DNA of 64,000 bases, from assembly GCA_026075535.2 (NCBI GenBank), contig AP026544.2, positions 7,564,001-7,628,000 on the forward strand, in the 5' to 3' direction. The translations under genes and the position numbers were made by a program. The stretch's first letter is position 1. Every line of letters starts with the position of its first letter. Below the pieces are notes generated by a model, which saw only the letters and a list, made by a program, of their open reading frames with translations, was not told the origin of the DNA and ran no database searches. Shown here piece by piece: positions 45,801-55,897 of the stretch. Source of the DNA: Tricholoma matsutake. Its lineage: Eukaryota > Basidiomycota > Agaricomycetes > Agaricales > Tricholomataceae.

Positions 45801-46887
45801 CGGAAAACTGCCTCGCCAAAGAGACAGGAATGAGAAAGGTCAATGGCGAAGAAACAATGAAGACATGCCTTCGTGTCGCTGTTGAATGAGTCATACTACT
45901 GGTGGGCCTGCATAACGAACTGAAAGCAGGTGTACGCTTGATGTTTCCCTCCACTGATTTACGCCATGAGGTAAAAAGACCTTCGGGACTATGACAACAG
46001 AACGAGAACGTGGCGTCAAGATCCTGAAGGGCTTCAAGCCCTGCCCCTAGCCTGCGTAAGAGACGGTTGGCATCTCTTTCAACGTTCATCGGCTGACCAC
46101 ACAGCGCACAGGGCATATGAGACGCCAGGAGTGCAGCAGGCGTAGAATGGTAGGAAGATGCCCAGGTATCGTAATATGAGATGGCATCCCGCACTACATT
46201 TTGCCACACGTCGTGATATGAGACCTAGACGATATATGAGAGAAATCTTGATGAAAGAAAGCATTCGATTACCCAATGTATTCGTTGGTCAGGAGGTAAA
46301 CTATGTAATAGGTCGCTTAAACGTGATCTAAGCACAACTAATGGCGCCGCCATGTCGATGATGTCGTCGTGATGATGTTTGGCAGCATATATCAATATAT
46401 CGAGGGCGTGCTGCGGAAACGTATCTCTACCATGATGTGGAATCATTATTCAAGGATGTTATGCCCGAGATGTCCCGGCACGCACCGCATACGAATCTTG
46501 CAGACGTTGATTGCGGAATACAACTTATACTTCTCCGTGGCCTCTGCGAGGCCCGCCACAACACCGAATTCTAGCCCGTCCAGATCTGGATGTCTTTCTG
46601 GATAGCAGAATCGGAAGAGCAGATCGAGTGTAGTGGAGGACTCGGGAAGTTGAACAATCTCGTCACCTTGAAAATTCATGCATAATTCCCAAGACCCAAA
46701 ACTGATTTGCAAGTTAGTTCGATGCAGATTAAAGAGGACGCCATCGCTGGACTGGACGGTGACATCCGAGTCAATAGCACAGACTGGAGTTCTCGATTAT
46801 CAGTCTTGCCATTCATGGGGAGGAGGTCTGTCACTTACAACGCTGGGATACTTGTATAGCTGGAAGATCATTCGATTGCAACGGCAT
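45757..46887 (-). CDS. BTB/POZ domain protein, tandem copy B
   Basis: Exons on the minus strand: 46839-46887 (MPLQSNDLPAIQVSQR), 46486-46783 (298 nt, BTB core with IDSDVTVQSSDGVLFNLHR and LFRFCYPERHP), 46273-46426 (HALDILIYAAKHHHDDIIDMAAPL) and a last exon starting at 46224 (VSYHDVWQNVVRDA, then ALCGQ and a helical LLRRLGAGLEALQDLDATF segment). The first three exons sum to 501 nt, in phase. The reading frame of the last exon stays open to 45757, running through the region where copy A's first exon should lie. The true end may be earlier, after KRTPAFSS. It acts probably as a cytosolic or nuclear adaptor; the partner is unknown. Confidence 0.65.
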
Positions 46888-47291
46888 TTGTTTGCGGCGT
46901 GAAGCGTAAGGAAAGTCCCTTAGGATTGGTGGTGAAATAAAGCTTGCGCGCAGAAGAAGCTTGCGTGGTCACGGAGATAGATCCCACTGCGACACGTCGC
47001 GTCGCGCCCCACAACACACTCCAATTTCTTTCAGCCGTAAACTTAATGTTGCGGAGAAGCCGTTGCTGTTTTTGCAAGAACCTTTGACGGTGATTATCCG
47101 TGACCACCATATCTAGCAAAGTGAGGGTAGACAATGAACTGATTCATTGACGCGTAACAAGTGAAAGTGACAAAAACATTAATTACAAGTACCTTGATGA
47201 GTGGGTTTTTCATTCAATAAAACTCGCAAGGAAATCGCTTTTGCTTGTAATAGTCCGGCTAAGTCAGAAATCGAGCATCACATAACTCCAA
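46888..47291. other. Short intergenic region
   Basis: A minus-strand open stretch of 88 codons (46868-47134) overlaps the BTB copy B start and has no recognised motif. Nothing else is callable. Confidence 0.3.
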
Positions 47292-49025
47292 CTATGACAG
47301 GGCCTCCCACATCCCTAATCCCGCAAAGAACGACCCCAGAGACACCAGCGACCCAGCATACACGACCGTATGCACACCTATCCGGGGCAGAACGAGCGAT
47401 GTATGCAGAACCGCAAGGGAGAACTGAAGAAGGAGCACTAGCGGAAGCGTTATTCTGAGAGGCGTATTTGACTTTGTATATGTGAGAATGGATGACGAAG
47501 GCGGGAGGGAGAGGGTTGAGCGGATATAAGCAGAAGACACGAGAAGATAGACACCAAGGGAGAGCAAGACGGCATTGACACGCTGCAGGCATGAGATAAA
47601 TACTGGGATTTTCTGCAGGGTTTCATCAGTGAACGCATACAGCAGGAAGAAAATAGCACATACAATGACGGGCATTCCATACACTTCTTCCAGCTCCTCT
47701 CGATTCCTCAGCGTCAGAAGTTTGTCAACGTCCCGTTCGAGTTGTATCTGCAACTCAGACTCTTGCCGTCCAATCCTGCTTTGTTGAGGGAGAAGCAATT
47801 GTCTCTCATCTCCCACTACATCCGCAGGTTGCTCATACACCTCATCCTCAAAACCGCGGTTCAGGAGGTCTGTTGCACTGCTCCCTGCCGCGGGTGTCAG
47901 GCGGGGAGAGGTATTGATGGGGCTGCGAACAACGGGCAATCTGAAGTCATCGTTGTCTAACTTTCGGGGACTGCCTGTGGAGCCGTTGCCAAAGTGTGAC
48001 CGGTGGACAGAGACCAGGACGTCCCGATATAGCGTGATCGCCTCGTAACCTTGTTGGATCCCGACGACAGCTTCTGCGGCTGCCCACCCAAGAGCGATCC
48101 ACCATACCCGTCTGAAAGCGGGGTCTTCGGATGTCGGGTGGTCATTATACATGTAATAGGGGATTAAGAGGAGCGGAATGGCACATTGCTGAAGTAGGAG
48201 GGATAGGAAGGAGTAAGATGCTGTGGAGAGAACAATAGGGGTAGCTGTGGGAAGGGCATCGAACGCAGATGTCAGAAAGGCAACAAACGCGAAAAGTGGA
48301 TCCCGGAGGAGATAGGACAAAGACCATAGTGCGATTGATAGCAAGAACTCCGGCACAGGGTAAGGTAAATAAGGCGGATATGGAAAAGGCGAAGGCAGTT
48401 GTGTAATGTCGATAGGCCAAGCGATTGTAGGCAAAACCGCAAGAAGCGTGAATACCACGATGAACGTCAAGGGAACGAGAGTGTAGAGTGCCAGTAGCCG
48501 CCGATATGAACCTTGGCGAAGTGTTGAAATCAGACTGAAAGCACGTCAATCTATAGAAGCCTCACCTCTGTACAGGCCCTCCGCGGCCAACTCCTCGTCA
48601 AGCTCCAATTCTTCTTCTTCCTCATCTCCATCAAGTGACCCGCCATATCTTGATCCCTCCTCCTCATGGTCGTACTCCACCGTGCCATCCTCGGGAACGC
48701 GATTGAGTAACGACATACTATTTTGTCTTGGTCGTTCTGGACTGGAATGCATCCTCGTGATCCCGAGCTTGTCAAGCGCACTCGTGGATAGTGTAGAGCC
48801 GTAAGCGGTAGATTGTGGGTAGAATCCATTCGACGACTCCGCGTCGTTCACGCCTGCCACGATGTCGTAGCTGATACCGGTGGCGGTATGATGAACATGT
48901 GAAAGGTGGTGAGGAATGTGATTCGCATTGTGGCTATCCCAGTTTGGTTTGCAATGATCGGCGGTTCCAGCCCTTTTGTTATGCACATAGTAGGCAGCGG
49001 TTATAAGAGGTACTTTAGTCCCCAT
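47292..49025 (-). CDS. Polytopic membrane protein, fungal, function unknown
   Basis: Two exons, 48566-49025 and 47292-48511, join in phase to 1680 nt (559 residues) if the ATG at 49025 is used. The N-terminal part is soluble and acidic (SLDGDEEEEELELDEE). The C-terminal part has about eight or nine hydrophobic segments, among them FIVVFTLLAVLPTIAW, FLLSIALWSLSYLL, AIPLLLIPYYMY, VIVCAIFFLLYAF and ITLPLVLLLQFSLAVLH. A charged loop of about 120 residues with RESELQIQLERDVDKLL separates two groups of helices. No signal peptide. I do not recognise the family. The start could lie upstream through another intron. Confidence 0.65.
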
Positions 49026-52000
49026 ATACCTTGCTGTGAAGCGATATTAGCTCGAGCTTCGATGTTTCGAGTCGCAAGTTGGGTAGCCCAAGTCTGACGT
49101 TGATGCTTTTGAGTCCTGGGTATTCGGAGGTACTAAGTACGGCGAACGTCAATCAACTGTCCTTCTATGCCCATTGCACCTTAAATAATGCAAAAGATGC
49201 CATCGACAGCCAGTCATGAGGTCAGAAGTTGTGGGAGTGGAAGCCTTGCTGATGATGGTTAGTATAGGTACGGCATTTTTACATCAACGGCAGAAGTAAC
49301 GCAATATTGTGCGATGTATGTCTTATATTTTCATCAATCACCCATGTTCGCAGCTTTCGCAAGATGCTGTAGCGGATGCGTGAATGTTGACAAGAGGGCC
49401 ATAGGCAACATACAAAAAACGTGGAACCACGCTTGATCAGCACACGAGCATGGCCCTTTACGTGCTTGATGCTCGAGGCCGAGAGTAACCCGTTGCCAGA
49501 ATTTCCGATCTGAAAAACACGAAATCCACGACTCCTTTCGATGTCGTATCTCAAAGTTCAAGCTGCGTCAAGTCTAGGAAGAGCCCGTAATGATTACAAG
49601 CTTCTCCGCCAGTAAGAACTGCCAAATCTGTTACTGAGTCCAGCAATGGGCAGCGAGAAAAAGTATCGACATAATAACCCTTCAAAAGAGGACTAAATAA
49701 CGCAAGGAAAACGTGAAAAGAACTTTGCTTACCCTGAGTGAACGCAGGTACAGTTGTCAAAGATAGATTGGAAGCTGTCATAGCCCAAGGCACGTATGCT
49801 GGATCCTAGACCGGTGAGCAACGGTGAGCATTCCTCGTTTGACGCGTGCTCATATATGTACGAGGGCGTGGTTACAAAGTCTAGCCAAATCCCTTCATCT
49901 CGTCAATGAAAAACACTTGTGCTGTGTATTAGCTCCTATAGGCACGTAGACATCTGCTGTAGACCGCCGGTGAAATGACATCATTTTGCCGAATATGGTG
50001 CCTCAGGCGCCAGCGTACCTTTAGAGTTAGCACTGTGAGAAAGAAAGGTGCGTAGTTGTCCAGCTAACATCAAAAGAAGCCTGATGTAGAAGACACACGC
50101 CGCTGTCCAGAAGCCACTGCTGAATCTAAACAAACTTCTGCCAGTGCCCACATTGCGTATGGCTCGTGCGATGTTCTACGTTTTTCAAGCCATCCAGCAG
50201 TGAGACGGGTATTTTGTCTCGCCAGAGTACTGCCAGGGTGGAGGTCGCACTTAAAGCACAGGAGTTGAGCCCTCGATGTTGGAATAGACAATGTGAACCA
50301 TTTCATCAGCTACTGGATTTCAACCCAAAATTTATGACTGCTAGATCGACATGTTCTCGAAGTGTAGAGATACCCGTCGTACTATTTCAGACTCCGTCGA
50401 ACGTTTCCATCGGAGAAATCCGAGAAGCCTAATTGCTGGTGCACGGGGCAACCCCTCAACGCAGTACTGTTCCGGCCGCGTCCAGCCGCTCCTTTGCTTC
50501 TGCCTTTGCCGGGCCTTTAAAGATCGCGAGCCTTGTTCCATTGGCAAAATGCCTACCCCCTGGGCCCTGACCTGCCCTGACGCATGGAGAAGTGACGTTT
50601 GGCGGACGGCAGGGATTATCGTGATATCGGTACGGGTTTTCGGGTGCTGTCAGAAGTACTATTTCGTACTTTTAGGGTGTGATTGCGGAATGCACATCTA
50701 CCAGTCATATGGTACCCAGCGATTGTTTTCGACCCCGCTCTCCTTAAGAATTCAAGCTCCACCAAATACTTCCCCGCGGGCCCTGTCCAATGTGCACAGG
50801 TGCATGTTCCAGAATGGTACCTTGAATCACATGGATATCTTCTAGAGTCCGAAGTTGGACCAACCACCTTGGAGGGAGGGCAACCCGAAGCCTTCTAGTC
50901 ATATGTATTTTGCCGTTCATCCGTGGTTTTCACGTTTCCATGCACGTGGCTATCTCCCGGGTTTCTCTTTCGTCATTGCCCTCCAGTGCTCAAGGTCCTG
51001 TCCTGCCCTGATTTCCGCCTCCCTGGAGACGCATTCCAGGTCTTTAGCGACTTCTCCCTCCCTTCGTTCGCTACATCTCAACAACGACTCTGATGGTTTC
51101 CCCCAGCTCTTGTCCCAGGAAGACAACTTTTGACATCTGCAGCTGGAGCACCATCGAGGGATGTTTGTTCCAATTATTCAAAACACGCTCAATCCAATAT
51201 GGCCGGTAGTGCAGCGACTCTACGCAGTCGATAGTTACAGTCTCCTTACTTCGATCCACCTTTACCAATTGTTTGACTATGACATCGTCGGGTCAGGGAA
51301 CTCGTCTGGATATACGAAAGACCTTTGAACCACTCAAATGTCTCCACGAATTGAGTAACGCTTCATGACTGCGGCGTGGCCGAGAATGAGATTTAACTTT
51401 GTGTGAAGCAGGTCTCCGAAGTTAATAAGTATAACGCTAGACAGTCTCGTACCCATGGCTAAGTGTTGGCCTGACCTAGAGTCGCTAATGAATTTTTTTT
51501 GTTTTTGTTCAGTGACGATCATGATGTTCCACGAAAGCTGAAGAGGTTTCATGTCGGTTTCTCGGCTCTAATCTCGAGCATATAAACTTCGTCTGGATTA
51601 TTTTATGACCCTTGGCACAAGGCCAGACCAAAACTGTTGTGACATTTAGCTAATGTTTGCACTACTTTGGTATTGGACGTCAACTACCTGGGGAGACTGC
51701 TGCCTGCCTCTGAGTCTAATCATTGCCTCAATGCAGGTGATCATGAAGGAACATGCCCCCCCTGGTCTTCCTACTTGGATATGTACCCGGTGAGATACTT
51801 TTGTGATCATTTGCAAATAGGATCACATGCCTTCCCTCAGTATGTCTATTTTTAATTTTAATTTCTAATTTTAATCCTGTCCTCTGGTCAGATACATGGA
51901 CGTTACATGAGGTTACATGGCGTGCGCACGGATGCATTTCAAGTATGCATACATATGTGCACGCGCCACAGTCAAAAAGTTAAATCACCTCAGCACCAAT

Positions 52001-52031
52001 AACCATTGCCCTAATGGTTGTGCGCCGAAGA
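49026..52031. other. 3-kb region without a supportable gene
   Basis: Open stretches are all below 165 codons, overlap on both strands and show no motif. I could not build a splice chain. Base composition resembles the gene compartment (CpG present), so an unrecognised gene or an old decayed one is possible between 49.3 and 51.2 kb. Confidence 0.3.
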
Positions 52032-54337
52032 ATGCTTGAGTTGAACTTCTGGCGTTTCGGCGTCCTTGTGATACTTATCAGTGATATAGTTATCGGTGTA
52101 ACTGCTCAGACATGGTGAATCCATACATCCGACTTTGTTCTGTAGCCTTTCTAACCTTTTTATCCAGGTGTGGGAAGAACTATAAAGCTGGCTCCCCAGT
52201 TGTTCCCCCTGGTCAGCATTCTGCTCTGCTTATCATGATCAAAATAGACATTTATTGCATCTGACATCCCAGGCGGAACATTCCCCGTTCCCGTTACCAG
52301 CAGCACGCCCCTTCTTGCCCTTCGCTGCGCCCCCGCCATCCGTCCTTACCTTCCCGAAGACGCCTCTTCCCCTTCAGATCTCTTCCCCCATGCTATCCTC
52401 ATAGATGCCCCAATTACCTATTCCAAAATAAATGGCGCCGCCGATGTCCAAACCTCTTCGGGAAGCCTCAGGGTCTTTGTCTCCGCCAGCCTACCCAACG
52501 GGACTTCCATTCAGCTCACCACCGGCACTGTCGCTCTCAATACCACCAAGACAGCTCTTCCTTTCTCGCTCGATTCTCTCACTCCGAGTACAACTCCCTA
52601 TACCCTCACGTGCACTGCAAGGATTGCTTCGCAGACTTTTACTGCCCAAGGGTTGTTGGCGTACTTACCTACCCCGCCCTCCGAGATCGGGAGTGTGACG
52701 AGAATGGATTTACGCAATGGCGCGTTACTGGCAAGACCTGCAGATGGCAAGGGTAGCGGTGCATACGACTATGTCCTTCCAGTGGGGTTCTACACGCAAT
52801 TTAGCCCTTACTTAACCACGAACTTGTCGAAAGTGGACGAATTGAAGGCGATGGGAATCAATATCGTTTGTTTACTCTTTGCACATCGCAATTAATGATG
52901 GTGCTCATAATGCGTAGATTCACCCTGTTCCGCCTTTCGATAATGTAACTGCGCTCAACGCAGTTCTCGATAGAATGGAACAGGTCGGGATGTATCTTAT
53001 GTACGACATGCGGTTGTGCGTCTCTTGCAAAGGTTTTTTCTTCGTACCTTGACCCACACACTTTACTCGCTGTCACAGCACATACATGAATTCTTCCGCC
53101 GTCACTTCTCAAGTCAATAGTATCAAATCCCGCACAAATCTCCTGCTGTGGTACACCGGTGACGAACCCGATGGGACGAGCGACCCATTGAACGCAACAC
53201 TGATTTCTGCCAACCTGATCGCGTCACTTGACGGCGGTGCTGCAGGAAGTGGGGGTGCGTTGGGTGTGGGTTATCATCCCGTGTCACTTGTGCTAAATTG
53301 TCAAGATTATTACTTCACGTGAGTATAGCGTTGAATGTTGTCTTGCCGTATAATGTTGAAGTTGACAAGCTGATCCGTCGATGAAATTTTAGGGATTACA
53401 CCCAAGGCGCTAACATTGTGATGCAGGATGCGTATGAGATCGGAAACAACGTGACATTCTCCAGTCAATGGGGAACTGTATGTACGCCAGATTACGGGGA
53501 CTGCGGGCAAGTGTTCTTCGATATCTCATCGTCCTGATCTTCGCAGGAACTCTATTGACTGACGGGTGCTTGCACAATAGTTGTGACAATTGTAAAGGAG
53601 AGTTTGAAGACATTTCGAACCGGATGGACCAGTTCCGTAATCGGCTGTTTGTGAATGGATGGGAGAGAACGAAGGCAGTATGGACCGTGCCACAAGGATT
53701 CGGGAATGATACGTTCGTATTATCTTGTTCTTCAAAAGTCTGCTGTGTGTTGATTTCGTTCGTTTTCAGGTATTGGAAGGTGAATTCGAATATCCAAACT
53801 TCTGTGAGTATCATGTAACATGGAAATTATACCCTACAGAGGTACCCGACTGGAGCTGAGTTTCTGATTGAATGTATCCTCGGGATCAACCATGGCGGCC
53901 TTGGTCTGTACACTCATGCTAGTCCCTTCAACCTTCGCTGACTGACCTTTACACTAGGTGTAATATCATGGGATGACCCCACGACGCCTGATATCAAAGC
54001 GGCCGCCTCCATGCTCGCCTCTGCTACCCCCCAGCTCTCTCCCTTTGTCCTCAATCCCGCTGCCGTCTTCCGACACGTCAAGACGTCGACCCGCGTCGAT
54101 CTAGGCCTGTGGCAGGTCGGCCGTACACGAAAGACACTCATTCTCGCATGTAACCTGAACTATTCGCCGCAAACAGTTACATGGTCAGAGCTCAGCATTG
54201 GACATCCCGGTTTTTCTCATGAGGCGATCTTGGTGGCTGGCGCGAATATTGCATCTGATCATAGTGGTTTACAGTTTGATAGCTTGGGATGTGGAGGTTG
54301 GGTCCTGACGACTCCTACGCTGATATCTTCGGCCTAA
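52032..54337 (+). CDS. Secreted glycosidase-superfamily-like protein
   Basis: Ten exons: 52032-52114, 52168-52211, 52273-52865, 52918-53012, 53079-53318, 53393-53506, 53581-53712, 53770-53779, 53840-53903 and 53958-54337. The sum is 1755 nt, giving 584 residues. The N-terminus MLELNFWRFGVLVILISD continues to a likely signal cleavage near TAQTW. A beta-rich N-terminal part (TFPVPVTSSTPLLALRCAP) precedes a region with barrel-like strands (YDYVLPVGFYTQFSPY, LMYDMRFTYMN, LLLWYTGDEPDGTSD, GINHGGLGVISWDDP). The acidic LWYTGDEPDG segment is a candidate active site, but I cannot assign a CAZy family. The intron at 53507-53580 is GC-AG and exon eight is 10 nt. Role inferred: extracellular carbohydrate-active protein. 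Confidence 0.65.
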
Positions 54338-54639
54338 CTGTCCGGCCTTATCATGGAATGCTGTTGTAATGATGCACCAAGGGAACGTGTGGCACCGAAG
54401 AGTTTTGTTTGTGCTTACAGAACGTGAGTTACGTGGATGTGATATGTATCCATGTACCCAGTGGACGTCGAAATGCAAATCTAATATAATATTTGTCTTC
54501 CGTAGCTCGTCATGCAATATTCAGTATGTCCTCCACGAATGAGGAAACAGTTGTGTGATGATCACCTGTCGCCACCAATTGATGCCTTCCGATGAAGCAT
54601 ACTGCAACATGAGCATATATTTATTGTGGGCGACCTTGT

Positions 54640-54763
54640 TTCTGGGACAATTTTGGTGGGTGGGGCGAACATTGCATCTGATACTTCTGAATTGCAGTTT
54701 GATGGCTTGGGATGTGGAGGATAGATTCTTGTGACTCCTCTCCAGCCGGCATATTCAGCCTGA
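54640..54763 (+). pseudogene. 3' fragment duplicate of the secreted glycosidase-like gene
   Basis: Reads ANIASDTSELQFDGLGCGG, stop, ILVTPLQPAYSA, stop. This matches the last exon of the upstream gene (ANIASDHSGLQFDSLGCGGWVLTTPTLISSA). The Trp codon has become TAG. It is a remnant of a former tandem copy. Confidence 0.8.
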
Positions 54764-54924
54764 GTTGTTAAGTCTTGTCACCACCCAAGCCTGGTCCAGT
54801 AGCTCTCTGCCATGAACTAAGGACCAAACGCATTCAAGTTCACATTCTAAAAATTAAGCAGTCAGGTCATACTCAGAGTATCATTGGGTCGGGAAGCTGA
54901 AATAATTATACACTTTATCGCAAT

Positions 54925-55683
54925 CTACCAGTGCAAGCGATGTGTAGGGCACTGATATCCGTCCGGGTTCTTGAATAGATACAACTGGTGGTAATCCTCC
55001 GCGTCCCACCATTGCTTCGCTTCGACAATATCCGTAACGATCTTCTTGCCTTTTGGTGTGAAATATTTCGCTTGAATTTCTTCGGTTACCCGTTTGGCAA
55101 TAGATTGTTGCTCAGGAGAATGGGTAAAGATCGCAGAACGGTATTCTGAGCAAAGATCGGTGAAGGTAGGCGATAAAGGTCAAAACTTGGTGCTCACGTG
55201 TGCCCATATCCCCTCCTTGACGGTTCTCCGTTGTAGGATCGTGTGTACGATAAAAGAATTCTGCATTCAAAATAAATCAGAATTTTCTGAGCCCCCCAAC
55301 CATAACGCACCGACGAGCTCGTCGTAAGTAACAATGCTTGGGTCAAACTCGATCTTCACAGACTCTGCGTGATCTGTGGCCCCTGTACAAACCGCCTTAT
55401 AAGTCGGATTCGAGGCTGACTCCAGACCACCGGTATATCCAACAGATGTCTTCAAGATTCCCTTATCTTCTGCTGGTGGATAGTGCTTCAGAAAGATGTG
55501 CTCTGTACCCCAGAAGCATCCAGATGCAAACGTCGCGATCTCAGACGAGCCTGAGGCTGGAACAATTGCCAGTGAGCAATTATAGCTCGAAGACCAGAAC
55601 TCACTGGAAGACATGAGAGAACGGTACAATGACGGCTCAAAAGTTGATGAAAACGATAGTAGACTCCTGAGACGACCTAGCAT
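54925..55683 (-). CDS. msrA: Peptide methionine sulfoxide reductase A
   Basis: Reduces methionine-S-sulfoxide in proteins. Four exons on the minus strand: 55605-55683, 55311-55550, 55198-55260 and 54925-55145. They total 603 nt (200 residues). The catalytic motif is SGCFWGTEH with Cys38; downstream are VGYTGG, PTYKAVCTGATDHAES and QYRSAIF, all family signatures. A C-terminal Cys in DGYQCPTHRLHW may be the resolving cysteine. The first 23 residues (MLGRLRSLLSFSSTFEPSLY) look like a mitochondrial presequence. A second Met (MSS) just before the first intron could give a cytosolic form. Further in-frame ATGs lie upstream at 55692 and 55704. Confidence 0.9.
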
Positions 55684-55897
55684 CGAAAACATGTATAGCT
55701 CCACTACTTATAATATTAATAGTAGGAGTATGCGGTGCTTCACGTGACTTGACATAGCAATTCTTCATCCAGAAGTACATGCCGTCGTAACTTTAAGTAG
55801 ATCGCATTTGGCTCATCATTGTCGTGTAATCGTAAATCATCGTCAGTAATCCAAGAGGACCCCTCCTCTACAGCTGTGATTGTCACATTCTGCAGTT

